Positions 1 through 5,901 are shown, numbered from the stretch's first letter. The stretch: 11,381 bases of DNA from Candidatus Falkowbacteria bacterium CG1_02_41_21 (GCA_001871235.1 MNUV01000027.1:1-11381), one strand, 5' to 3'. Notes: generated from the letters alone by a model not told the origin. A program made the numbers and translations.

Positions 1-186
1 AAATCGATGTCCAGTGCTCATCTCAAAAAGAAGTTTAAATTTATCAAAACAATGTATCTTGATGGCGGCATCTGGAGTGTCGGATATTTTTCATCAACTA
101 TTGGGCTGAATGAAGCTCAAATAAAGAAATACATTGCCTGGCAAGGCCAGAAGGATATGCCTCAAGTTAGCACGCTCGGGTTTTGA
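1..186 (+). CDS. tnpA: IS200/IS605-type transposase TnpA, C-terminal part (5' end outside window)
   Basis: The frame is open from base 1 to a TGA at 184-186 and gives 61 residues. The segment GGIWSVGYFSSTIG matches the conserved W-S-x-x-YF-x-x-T-x-G stretch of Y1 (HUH) transposases. It is followed by IKKYIAWQ, the helix that carries the catalytic tyrosine, with a glutamine four residues later as in the family. These enzymes cut and rejoin single-stranded DNA at hairpin ends; the HUH motif would lie upstream of the window. Only the last 60 or so of the usual 130-150 residues are visible, so intactness cannot be judged. A hairpin with a T-run follows 25 bases after the stop, as expected for the right end of such an element. 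Family assignment is fairly secure; the subgroup is not. Confidence 0.8.
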   Translation, partial: KSMSSAHLKKKFKFIKTMYLDGGIWSVGYFSSTIGLNEAQIKKYIAWQGQKDMPQVSTLGF

Positions 187-202
187 TGACGATAACAGGA
201 AA

Positions 203-252
203 CCCCGTATGAAAAAAGACCATCATTTATGATGGCCTTTTTGAGTGCGGGG
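203..252 (+). repeat. Hairpin after tnpA: probable right-end hairpin and/or terminator
   Basis: The arms gaccatca (218-225) and tgatggcc (230-237) pair with one mismatch around the loop ttta. They are flanked by an A-run (212-217) and a T-run (238-242), which extend the stem and give the shape of an intrinsic terminator. A further outer pairing, ccccg (203-207) with cgggg (248-252), lengthens it. IS200/IS605 elements carry imperfect subterminal hairpins recognised by TnpA, so this may be the right-end hairpin, the tnpA terminator, or both. The exact element boundary cannot be fixed from one end. Confidence 0.6.
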
Positions 253-411
253 AGGATGTCATTTGTGAAAAATATTTTCAATTTTTTCTTTCATGTTTTG
301 TCGCACAATCGGTGCAACGTGTTGCCTCAGGGTAACCTCTTAATCTGGCAATCAACTGTGCAATTTTAATCATCGGCCGATAAAAAGGTTTTGAATTAAA
401 TTAAGTTTGTA
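253..411. other. Noncoding spacer, nothing firm
   Basis: No plausible reading frame is visible. The only structure is an AT-rich palindrome (TGAAAA 266-271, TTTTCA 275-280) followed by a T-run, and a small gcaac/gttgc inverted repeat near 313-324. Either could be residual insertion-sequence or terminator sequence, but neither is convincing. Confidence 0.3.
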
Positions 412-442
412 AAAAATAGTATCTAATCTTAATACTATTTTT
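412..442 (-). terminator. Intrinsic terminator of purB
   Basis: A perfect 11-bp inverted repeat (412-422 with 432-442, half-site aaaaatagtat) encloses a 9-base loop and ends in a T-run on either strand. It begins 13 bases past the purB stop codon, so it most naturally ends purB transcription. It could also stop read-through from the plus strand. Confidence 0.75.
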
Positions 443-454
443 ATGGGTTCCTCT

Positions 455-1942
455 TTAATACTTTTTTAAAATTTGTTGGTAAAGGAAGGTCTCATTCTTC
501 AACAAAAATTCTGGTGTGAATAGTTTTTTCCATTCTTCTACAACACCATTCCGAGAAAAGAGTTCTCTGAGCGATTGGTTATAGATATCAATCTGTTGCG
601 GACCAATATCTAAACTGTCTGACACTCTGAGACGGGCCTCGGGGATAAATTTTTCAATGGAAGTAATTTCTTCCGACGGCATTGATCCAACAGTTTGCAG
701 GAGCTCGAGTGATTCCGCAAAAGAAGTGGCCCGTTTCTCTCTAATGGCCAGTCTTCCGGCTTCGGGTTCAAAAACGTTAAAGCAGGCCAATTGGACAATT
801 CGGTAAACATCCTCGTGTTTTATCCAGTCATTGTTCAGTCTTTCTTTGAGAAATTCTTTGACTTCGCTGGAGGCATAAACGCCACGGGATTCGTGGATTT
901 CTCTGAGCATGTTGTCGGGATAAACAGTCAGCCCGTTTAACACTCCGTCTAAAACTTTTAAAGATTGAGCCGTGACATGGAATAAATCCGGCCAAGCCAC
1001 TCGCTCCACGCAGGACTGTTCAATGGCTCTTTCTTCCCAGGTTTTGATATTATCCGTGATCATGACCATATAACCTTTGGCCATTCTGGCCATTCCTTCC
1101 AGTTGCTCAGTACGAATAGTGTTTTTCTTGTGGGGCATCGCCGATGAACCTTTTTGTTTCTTTTTGAAAGGTTCCTGCAGGAGTGGCCGACCGCTTCTGG
1201 AAGCTAGTCTAATATCCATCCCAATTTTGTCAATCACCGCCACTAAGTTACATAAATTTTGAGCGATGGGAGCATAGAGAATGCGCGGCATGATTTGAGT
1301 TGCTCCGTAAAAAGGAACAAAGCCCAAAATTTTTAAGGCGCCTTCTTCTATTTTAGGATCAAGACTACCATATTTTCCAATGGCCCCGGATAGTTTAGAA
1401 TACTTAAGATTATCCAACGATTGCCATAGCGCTTTTCTGGCGACTAAGTAATCCGCTAACCAAGTTAAACAGCGAGCTCCGAAGCTTTGCATTTCCGCTT
1501 CTTGTCCATGAGTCCGACCGTTCATAATTGTGTGACGGTATTTAATTGCTAAAGCTTTTAAGGTTTGTTCCAAGGCTGCGCCCAGCGGTTCTATTACTCT
1601 TACAGCTTCGGACAATGAATAGGCGAAGGCCGGTTCTTCAGTGTCATAAGAAGTAATATTCTTATGAAAATACTGATGAAGATGACTATTAATATGCCTG
1701 ATTCGTTCGTCAACAAAAGCATTGAGATCGTGATGGATTTCTTGGTCTCTTTTTTTCCACCATTCAATATCAATCGATTCATTCCGTAAAATGGTTGCAA
1801 TTATATCATAATCTTTTTGGTCAACCAGGTTTAGGTTAACCATCGCTTTAATTACCGCCAGTTCAGTTTTTTGCCATAATTCCAGCTTATGTTCATCGCT
1901 GAAGATTTGATTAATTCTCAGATTCGCATAGCGTGATACCAT
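455..1942 (-). CDS. purB: Adenylosuccinate lyase
   Basis: This is a 495-residue member of the fumarase/aspartase superfamily. Members of this subfamily split adenylosuccinate to AMP plus fumarate, and SAICAR to AICAR plus fumarate, as cytosolic homotetramers. Visible family regions are EIHHD (68-72), TSYDTEEP (97-104, the TS-x-D region), GRTHGQ (142-147, with the conserved active-site His145) and the signature loop GSSAMPHKKN (265-274), whose serines match the catalytic flexible loop. Length is slightly above the common 430-480. The ATG at 1940-1942 is set by a strong Shine-Dalgarno 7 bases upstream. The gene stands alone, divergent from tig, with no other purine gene in view. In a reduced genome its likely job is the IMP-to-AMP step with PurA, but that is inference. 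Closest alternatives are other lyases of the superfamily, made less likely by the HHD and SSAMPHKKN context. Confidence 0.9.
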   Translation of the reverse strand: MVSRYANLRINQIFSDEHKLELWQKTELAVIKAMVNLNLVDQKDYDIIATILRNESIDIEWWKKRDQEIHHDLNAFVDERIRHINSHLHQYFHKNITSYDTEEPAFAYSLSEAVRVIEPLGAALEQTLKALAIKYRHTIMNGRTHGQEAEMQSFGARCLTWLADYLVARKALWQSLDNLKYSKLSGAIGKYGSLDPKIEEGALKILGFVPFYGATQIMPRILYAPIAQNLCNLVAVIDKIGMDIRLASRSGRPLLQEPFKKKQKGSSAMPHKKNTIRTEQLEGMARMAKGYMVMITDNIKTWEERAIEQSCVERVAWPDLFHVTAQSLKVLDGVLNGLTVYPDNMLREIHESRGVYASSEVKEFLKERLNNDWIKHEDVYRIVQLACFNVFEPEAGRLAIREKRATSFAESLELLQTVGSMPSEEITSIEKFIPEARLRVSDSLDIGPQQIDIYNQSLRELFSRNGVVEEWKKLFTPEFLLKNETFLYQQILKKY

Positions 1943-1949
1943 AATTTGT

Positions 1950-1956
1950 CCTCCTT
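1950..1956 (-). promoter_or_regulatory. Strong Shine-Dalgarno of purB
   Basis: On the minus strand AAGGAGG stands 7 bases before the purB ATG. It is notable because almost every other gene in the window lacks such a site. Confidence 0.85.
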
Positions 1957-1984
1957 ATTTTAGTTTATGTTTTTAATGTTCAAT

Positions 1985-2000
1985 GATAACGACTGTTATC
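1985..2000. repeat. Perfect 6-bp inverted repeat, possible operator of purB
   Basis: gataac (1985-1990) and gttatc (1995-2000) form a perfect dyad around gact. It lies just downstream of the predicted purB -10 box, at about the start of the transcript. That position suits a repressor site or a small 5' UTR hairpin. No protein can be named. Confidence 0.4.
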
Positions 2001-2009
2001 CAGCGTTAT

Positions 2010-2036
2010 ATTATATTTTTAACCTCATTTTGTCAA
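2010..2036 (-). promoter_or_regulatory. Promoter of purB
   Basis: On the minus strand a perfect TTGACA (2031-2036) is followed after 15 bases by a perfect TATAAT (2010-2015). The spacer is shorter than the ideal 17; an overlapping TATAAC gives 20. Both boxes match the sigma-70 consensus fully, and the predicted start lies about 60 bases before the purB ATG. Confidence 0.6.
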
Positions 2037-2062
2037 ATAAAAAAGATTGGCCGTCAAAATTG

Positions 2063-2135
2063 TTGGGCAAAATTATTAAAATAAGCTATAATTTAAAGAG
2101 CAAAAAGCGCCTTTCTTGCTTTTTGGCGGTATAAT
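2063..2135 (+). promoter_or_regulatory. Tandem -10 boxes ahead of tig
   Basis: Two perfect TATAAT hexamers face tig. The first (2087-2092) has a weak -35 candidate TTGGGC (2063-2068) at 18 bases. The second (2130-2135) sits in a TATAATGCTAG context, about 35 bases before the tig ATG, but has no recognisable -35 at the right distance. These probably start the long tig-to-solute-binding-protein transcript. Which one is used cannot be decided by eye. Confidence 0.5.
2101..2125 (+). repeat. Perfect 8-bp hairpin between the two tig -10 boxes
   Basis: caaaaagc (2101-2108) pairs with gctttttg (2118-2125) around a 9-base loop. It would form the first bases of any transcript started from the 2087-2092 box, and it overlaps the -35 area of the second box. 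No T-run follows, so it is not a classical terminator. It could stabilise the 5' end or affect choice between the promoters. Confidence 0.4.
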
Positions 2136-2169
2136 GCTAGAATTAAGTTTTAATAATAATTAAGTAAAT

Positions 2170-3456
2170 ATGAAAGTAACAAGAAAAGATTTGGAGAAAT
2201 CCCAAGTGGAACTACTCGTGGAATTGTCCGTCGCGGACTTTGCTCCCTACATTGAAAAAGGAGCGCAAAAATTGTCGGAAGAGGTCAAAATTGAAGGTTT
2301 TCGTCCCGGCAAAGTGCCCTATGATATTTTAAAACAAAAAGTGGGCGAGATGAGCATCTTGGAACAAGCGGCTCATTTAGCCATTCATAAAACGATTGAT
2401 GCGACCATTGATGAAAATATTAAAGACCAGGAAGTGGCCGGCCAACCACGAGTGGAAGTCAGTAAATTAGCTCCGGGCAATCCGATGGAGTATAAAATTA
2501 TCGTGGCTGTTTTGCCGGAGATAAAAATCGGTAAGTATAAAGATTTGGGTATTAAACAAGAAGAGGCCAAGGTTGACGAGAAAGATATTCAAAAAGCTTT
2601 GAATGACGTGGCCGAATCTCGCGCCAAAGAAAGCATCACCGCGGACCCGATTAAGAGTGGCGATAAAGCAATTATTGATTTGGATATGTTTTTGGATAAG
2701 GTGCCGGCCGAAGACGGCCAAGCCCGTGATCTGACTGTTTTAATCGGCAAGGATTATTTCGTGCCCGGTTTTGACAAATCATTAATCGGAGCCAAGAAGG
2801 GAGAGGAGATAAATTTTAGTTTGCCTTTTCCGGCCGACTATCATCAAAAAACTTTTGCCGGCAAGATGGTTGATTTCAAAGTAAAAATCAAGGAAGTCTA
2901 TAACCGCGAGATTCCGGAATTGTCCGATGATTTAGCGCGCGGTTTCGGTTTGAAAAAATTGGAAGACTTGAAAAAATTCTTCGCCGATAATATGGCTCAT
3001 CGTTTGGAACATCAGAATGAACAGAAAAGTGAAATCGCGATGCTGGATAAAATTTTAGAAAAATCTAACTTTGGTGATTTGCCGGAAAGTTTGATTCAAA
3101 ATGAAGCGGAACTGATTATGGCCGAGCTGGAACAAGAAATTGTCAAACAAGGCGGTAAGTTTGAAGATTATCTGCAGAGCATTGGTAAAGAACGACAACA
3201 GTTAATGATGGAGTTACTGCCTCAAGCCGTCAAACGCGTGAAGAGCGCTTTGATGCTCCGCGAAGTGGCCAAGGCGGAAGATTTAAAGATTAGTGTCGAG
3301 GAAATTGACAAGAAGATTGAAGAATTAAAGATTCAATACAAGGCCGACGCCAATGTGGCCAAAATGATTAAAGAGCCCGGTTATCGCGGTTATTTGGGTA
3401 ATATCTTAGCCAATCAGAAGGTGCTTAAGAAGTTAAGAGAATGGAATATTGGTTAA
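2170..3456 (+). CDS. tig: Trigger factor, ribosome-bound chaperone and prolyl isomerase
   Basis: This 428-residue protein has the normal length and domain order of trigger factor. Residues 1-115 form the ribosome-tail-binding domain, with the signature GFRPGKVP at 43-50 that docks on ribosomal protein L23. Residues about 160-243 are an FKBP-like peptidyl-prolyl isomerase domain (DKAIIDLDMFLD ... VPGFDKSLIGAKKGEE). The remainder is the helical, charged C-terminal domain that cradles nascent chains. The ATG at 2170 is preceded by an A/T-rich leader with no Shine-Dalgarno; the first residues (MKVTRKDLEK) align with the family start. It is the first gene of the long plus-strand run, followed after 10 bases by the pentad-repeat protein. 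Its place beside smpB, ssrA, infC and secG is coherent for protein birth and export. Confidence 0.95.
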   Translation: MKVTRKDLEKSQVELLVELSVADFAPYIEKGAQKLSEEVKIEGFRPGKVPYDILKQKVGEMSILEQAAHLAIHKTIDATIDENIKDQEVAGQPRVEVSKLAPGNPMEYKIIVAVLPEIKIGKYKDLGIKQEEAKVDEKDIQKALNDVAESRAKESITADPIKSGDKAIIDLDMFLDKVPAEDGQARDLTVLIGKDYFVPGFDKSLIGAKKGEEINFSLPFPADYHQKTFAGKMVDFKVKIKEVYNREIPELSDDLARGFGLKKLEDLKKFFADNMAHRLEHQNEQKSEIAMLDKILEKSNFGDLPESLIQNEAELIMAELEQEIVKQGGKFEDYLQSIGKERQQLMMELLPQAVKRVKSALMLREVAKAEDLKISVEEIDKKIEELKIQYKADANVAKMIKEPGYRGYLGNILANQKVLKKLREWNIG

Positions 3457-3466
3457 TAATAATTCT

Positions 3467-3928
3467 ATGAAAGAGATCGGAGGGATGCCCATTGGAATTT
3501 TAATCTTTGTGCTCGTCGGAGCGGTAATTTATTTTTTTATCGTTTGGAACGAGCGGCATGAACAACGCGCGATTTCTTTGAGTGAGCGGGAATTGAATGA
3601 GTCCGGTTTGAATACCGAAGGTTATGATCGCTATGGTTTTAACGCTAACGGTTTCAGTCAGCGCGGATTTCGCAAAGATGATTATGACGATCGCGGTTTT
3701 GATCCCGACGGTTACGATGTTGATGGTTATAATCGTCTGGGTTACAACCAATATGGCTTCGACCGTAAAGGTTTTAATCGAGAAGGAATGGATAAGGACG
3801 GGTTTAATAAAGATGGCTTTAATCTCTCCGGTTATAATCATTTGGGATTTGATAAAGATGGTTATAATAATTCCGGTGTTAACGCCGAAGGTTATGATCG
3901 CGAGGGCGTGAAGTCGGAAGAGTATTAA
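3467..3928 (+). CDS. Membrane-anchored protein of 21 G-[FY]-[ND]-x-x pentads, function unknown
   Basis: No function is recognised. Translation from ATG 3467 gives 153 residues. A hydrophobic segment at about 8-27 (PIGILIFVLVGAVIYFFIVW) looks like a single transmembrane helix or uncleaved anchor. A short charged linker (28-46) leads into 21 uninterrupted pentads (47-151) of the form Gly-aromatic-Asn/Asp-x-x, ending in EY. The register never slips; only DYDDR lacks the leading Gly. Units such as DPDGYDVDGY and DKDGFNKDGF resemble DxDG calcium-binding loops, which is suggestive only. The unit differs from classical A(D/N)Lxx pentapeptide repeats. A TTG at 3449 would add six residues and overlap tig, and is less likely. 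The gene sits 10 bases after tig and 15 before smpB, so it is almost surely co-transcribed. No Shine-Dalgarno is seen. Confidence 0.8.
   Translation: MKEIGGMPIGILIFVLVGAVIYFFIVWNERHEQRAISLSERELNESGLNTEGYDRYGFNANGFSQRGFRKDDYDDRGFDPDGYDVDGYNRLGYNQYGFDRKGFNREGMDKDGFNKDGFNLSGYNHLGFDKDGYNNSGVNAEGYDREGVKSEEY
3605..3919 (+). repeat. 21 tandem 15-bp coding repeats
   Basis: Each 15-base unit encodes one pentad, usually beginning GGT or GGC, then TTT/TTC/TAT/TAC, then AAT/AAC/GAT/GAC. Third positions and the last two codons vary widely, so the repeat is conserved as protein rather than as DNA. This argues for selection on the pentad pattern and against recent slippage expansion. Confidence 0.85.
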
Positions 3929-3943
3929 TAATTAAATATTTTT

Positions 3944-4405
3944 ATGTCTGTTTTAGCGGTCAACAAAAAAGCTGGGTTTGACTATAAAATCCTGGAGACT
4001 TATGAGGCCGGGCTGGTTTTGCTTGGGCCTGAAGTCAAATCAATCAAGGGCGGACATATTAGTTTAAAAGAAAGTTATATTGATATTCTAACCTCCAAAC
4101 AAAATCATCCGGAACTTTATTTGCTTAAGGCTCACGTGGCCGCTTACAAACCGGCCGGGAAAATGGACGAGTATAATCCGGTCAGACCCCGAAAATTGCT
4201 TTTACATCAAAATGAGGTTATTCATTTAATGGGGAAAAAACAGCAAACGGGCTTGACATTAATCCCCCTCAAAATATATACTAAGAACAGTTTTATCAAG
4301 TTGGAATTCGGTTTGGCCCAGGGTCGGAAGAAATATGATAAACGCGAAGTGATAAAGAAGCGCGAAGTGGAGCGAGGTTTAAGAATTTTGACAAAAAAGA
4401 GGTAG
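3944..4405 (+). CDS. smpB: SsrA-binding protein
   Basis: SmpB binds the tRNA-like part of tmRNA, brings it to ribosomes stalled without a stop codon, and mimics the missing anticodon arm. The 153-residue length is typical. Visible family blocks are GLVLLGPEVKSIKGG (23-37) leading into ISLKESYIDI, RPRKLLLH (81-88), GLTLIPLKIY (103-112) and the basic tail GRKKYDKREVIKKREVERGL (127-146), which inserts into the mRNA channel. The ATG at 3944 follows a T/A-rich leader without a Shine-Dalgarno. The stop at 4403-4405 lies only 4 bases before the predicted 5' end of its RNA partner ssrA, so protein and RNA probably share a transcript. Confidence 0.95.
   Translation: MSVLAVNKKAGFDYKILETYEAGLVLLGPEVKSIKGGHISLKESYIDILTSKQNHPELYLLKAHVAAYKPAGKMDEYNPVRPRKLLLHQNEVIHLMGKKQQTGLTLIPLKIYTKNSFIKLEFGLAQGRKKYDKREVIKKREVERGLRILTKKR
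4253..4282 (+). promoter_or_regulatory. Promoter-like pair inside smpB, possible ssrA promoter
   Basis: A perfect TTGACA (4253-4258) is followed after 18 bases by TATACT (4277-4282, 5 of 6 matches); TATATA at 4275-4280 gives a 16-base spacer. Transcription would begin about 120 bases before the ssrA 5' end. These bases also encode the conserved SmpB stretch LTLIPLKIYT, so the match could be chance. Confidence 0.4.
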
Positions 4406-4409
4406 TTTC

Positions 4410-4793
4410 GGGGATGCCAGGCATCGATAGTAAGATTATTTTTTGTAATACTCAAAACGTGATGAGCTCTCACGTTAAATAGGCTTAAAACATAAGTGTA
4501 AAAAACACTTTAAGCAAAGCTGCTTTCTCATGGAAAGTTCCAGTTTTTGCTCCCGTTGTCGCTTAACAATAACCGACAGCCATCGGGCCAGCGAGTCTTC
4601 ATAGCTGTTACCCGGTGTCATTAATGAAGATAGGTTTGGGGGCCGCCCTAGTTTTCAAACCAAAAGCTTTAGGGCTAGCGGGAGCCGATTTTGTTTAGTT
4701 TTTACGGTATCCGGCGAAATCATAAACTAGACTAATTTTGTACAAGTATTACCGAAAACTTATTAGACGTGGGTTCGACTCCCACCATCTCCA
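4410..4793 (+). ncRNA. ssrA: Transfer-messenger RNA (tmRNA)
   Basis: The ends form a tRNA-like domain: GGGGATG (4410-4416) pairs with CATCTCC (4786-4792), including the G3-U70 wobble that marks alanine acceptors. The T arm is GTGGG (4769-4773) with CCCAC (4781-4785) around TTCGACT. P2 pairs GTAATACT (4445-4452) with AGTATTAC (4745-4752). PK1: AACGTGA (4456-4462) with TCACGTT (4470-4476), crossed by TGAGC (4463-4467) with GCTTA (4483-4487). P5: GTTGTCG (4555-4561) with CGACAGC (4574-4580), with stop codons in its loop. PK2: 4581-4587 with 4611-4617, crossed by 4596-4602 with 4624-4630. PK3: 4633-4638 with 4656-4661, crossed by 4645-4650 with 4670-4675. PK4: 4687-4691 with 4717-4721, crossed by 4696-4701 with 4724-4729. 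The discriminator is A4793 and CCA is not encoded. It lies 4 bases after smpB and 4 before tRNA-Leu, so its ends must be processed from a longer transcript. Confidence 0.93.
4498..4566 (+). other. Predicted tmRNA tag reading frame, 22 codons plus stop
   Basis: The frame is fixed by the stop TAA (4564-4566) in the P5 loop, with a second in-frame TAA at 4570-4572. The likely resume codon is GTA (4498-4500): it lies 10 bases past PK1 and is preceded by T at -5 and A at -4, as before the E. coli resume codon. The tag starts VKNTLSK and ends FAPVVA. Most bacterial tags are about 8-15 residues and end in Leu-Ala-Ala or close to it; Mycoplasma tags are also long and end differently. If the resume codon is one earlier or later, the length shifts slightly but the C-terminus does not. 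Confidence 0.7.
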
Positions 4794-4797
4794 CACG

Positions 4798-4881
4798 GCC
4801 GCGATGGCGGAATTGGTAGACGCGCTGGACTTAAAATCCAGTTCTAGCGATAGAGTGAGGGTTCGATTCCCTCTCGCGGCA
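4798..4881 (+). tRNA. tRNA-Leu (anticodon UAA)
   Basis: Acceptor arms GCCGCGA (4798-4804) and TCGCGGC (4874-4880) pair fully, with discriminator A4881. The anticodon stem CTGGA/TCCAG encloses CTTAAAA, placing TAA at 4832-4834, which reads UUA. A long variable arm and the T loop TTCGATT fit a class II leucine tRNA of 84 bases. CCA is not encoded. It starts 4 bases after the tmRNA. Confidence 0.95.
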
Positions 4882-4914
4882 CAGTCTACATTCAGGATAT
4901 GGTCCGTCTTTCAG

Positions 4915-4987
4915 GCGGGTATCGTATAATGGTTTATTATGTCAGCCTTCCAAGCTGAAGATGGCGGTTCGATTCCGCTTACCCGCT
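4915..4987 (+). tRNA. tRNA-Gly (anticodon UCC)
   Basis: Acceptor arms GCGGGTA (4915-4921) and TACCCGC (4980-4986) pair fully, with discriminator T4987. The anticodon stem TCAGC/GCTGA encloses CTTCCAA, placing TCC at 4949-4951, which reads GGA. CCA is not encoded. It is not the UCA-anticodon glycine tRNA that recodes UGA in some candidate phyla. infC starts 30 bases downstream. Confidence 0.95.
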
Positions 4988-5017
4988 CATCTTTTTAATT
5001 ATTAATTACCCTAAAAA

Positions 5018-5575
5018 ATGCGTCGAAATTATCAAAAAGCTAGACCGAAGATTGATGACAAGCCTTTTAAATCCAACGAGCATATTACTGCCTCTGAGGT
5101 TTTTTTGATTGATGAAAGCGGTGAAAATATCGGCAAGGTTTCCCTGGAAGAGGCTTTAAATCGAGCTCATGAAGCCGAATTGGATTTGGTTGAGGTTAAT
5201 CCCAAAGCCAATCCGCCAGTCGCTAAATTAGTTAATCTGGGTCAATTTAAATATGAACGGGAGAAAAAATTGCATAAGCAGAAAGTTTTGCAGAAAAAGG
5301 TGGAAACTAAGGTGGTGAAGCTTACTTTCAGAATCAGTCCGCATGATCGAGATGTGCGTTTAGGCTTAGCTGAGAAATTTTTGTCTAAAAATGACAAGGT
5401 TAAAGTTGAGATGTTTCTCCGCGGTCGCGAGCGGCAACATTTTGACCGGGCCCGGGAATTAATGATGGAATTCATTAATGCTTTGAAAAGCAAGCCAGAA
5501 CTGGTGATTGAGGAAGATCAACCCTTGACAAAAGCCCCTTCAGGGTTTAGTATAATATTAGCCAATAAAAAGTAA
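5018..5575 (+). CDS. infC: Translation initiation factor IF-3
   Basis: IF-3 binds the 30S subunit, keeps it free of 50S and checks the initiator codon-anticodon pair. The 185-residue protein has the two-domain layout: an N domain of about 20-90 with ASEVFLIDESGENIGKVS and LDLVEVNPKANPPVAKLVNLGQ (PPVCK in many homologues, here PPVAK), a lysine-rich linker near 80-95, and a C domain with KVVKLTFRISPHDRD (98-112) and KVKVEMFLRGRER (127-139). The start is an ordinary ATG at 5018, not the rare AUU of E. coli infC, which would carry the classical self-regulation. No Shine-Dalgarno is seen. It leads the conserved infC-rpmI-rplT cluster, but a terminator separates it from rpmI. Confidence 0.95.
   Translation: MRRNYQKARPKIDDKPFKSNEHITASEVFLIDESGENIGKVSLEEALNRAHEAELDLVEVNPKANPPVAKLVNLGQFKYEREKKLHKQKVLQKKVETKVVKLTFRISPHDRDVRLGLAEKFLSKNDKVKVEMFLRGRERQHFDRARELMMEFINALKSKPELVIEEDQPLTKAPSGFSIILANKK
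5525..5556 (+). promoter_or_regulatory. Promoter-like pair at the 3' end of infC, facing rpmI
   Basis: A perfect TTGACA (5525-5530) is followed by TAGTAT at the ideal 17-base spacing (5548-5553) and by an overlapping perfect TATAAT at 20 bases (5551-5556). Transcription would begin near 5562, just upstream of the hairpin at 5584-5608, giving rpmI a leader of about 75 bases. The bases also encode the IF-3 C-terminus, so chance is possible. Confidence 0.45.
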
Positions 5576-5583
5576 TTAAAGTC

Positions 5584-5608
5584 AAAATCAGGTTTTAACC
5601 TGTTTTTT
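5584..5608 (+). terminator. Intrinsic terminator or attenuator between infC and rpmI
   Basis: The palindrome caggt/acctg (arms within 5589-5602, loop of about 4) is preceded by an A-run and followed at once by six T. It starts 8 bases after the infC stop and ends 30 before the rpmI ATG. Because rpmI and rplT follow on the same strand, it is more likely a partial terminator or attenuator than an absolute end. Confidence 0.65.
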
Positions 5609-5638
5609 ATTAGCACCATTAAGAAATACATTAAAGAT

Positions 5639-5836
5639 ATGCCGAAAATCAAAACTCATAAAGCTACCAGCAAGCGCTTCAATCTGACCGGAAAAGGCAA
5701 GATTAAGCAACGTAAAGGTGGTCAAGACCATTTTAATGCTCGAAATACCGGTGATGAAACTCGCAGCAAGCGCCGCGATATCAGCACTACTGATACTTTA
5801 AATAAAACAATCAAACAATTAATTCCATATAACTAG
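5639..5836 (+). CDS. rpmI: Large-subunit ribosomal protein L35
   Basis: The 65-residue basic protein begins MPKIKTHKATSKRFNLTGKG, the hallmark of L35, and continues with the lysine/arginine-rich body that sits in the 50S subunit. Length is standard. The ATG at 5639 has no clear Shine-Dalgarno. It follows the infC terminator and is separated from rplT by a 65-base spacer that holds a small AT-rich hairpin (5853-5859 with 5865-5871). Confidence 0.95.
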   Translation: MPKIKTHKATSKRFNLTGKGKIKQRKGGQDHFNARNTGDETRSKRRDISTTDTLNKTIKQLIPYN

Positions 5837-5901
5837 TTCAAAGTTTGAGGTTTCTTTTATTTATTAAAAGAATCGGCTCATAACTGCTGAATATACTTTT
5901 T

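Noticed and set aside
2101..2125. Hairpin before tig as a terminator or riboswitch
   Set aside because: No T-run follows and no recognised aptamer core is visible; it is listed only as a hairpin.
3449..3466. TTG start giving a six-residue longer pentad protein
   Set aside because: It overlaps the end of tig and has no ribosome binding site; ATG 3467 places the hydrophobic segment near the N-terminus as expected.
3500..3841. Long antisense frame opposite the pentad repeats
   Set aside because: It is the mirror of a periodic coding repeat, is monotonous in composition, and has no start signals.
3605..3919. Regular short repeats that could suggest a CRISPR array
   Set aside because: The period is exactly 15 bases in one reading frame and encodes pentads; there are no spacers and the DNA units are not identical.
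4738..4929. Open frame running through the tmRNA 3' end and tRNA-Leu
   Set aside because: Both RNAs fold convincingly over these bases, so the frame is a by-product.
4915..4987. Glycine tRNA as a sign of UGA recoding
   Set aside because: The anticodon is UCC, not UCA, and the left-edge transposase ends in TGA, so the standard code fits.
5837..5901. Spacer between rpmI and rplT as a terminator
   Set aside because: The hairpin at 5853-5871 is AT-only apart from one G-C pair at each end and is not followed by a T-run.
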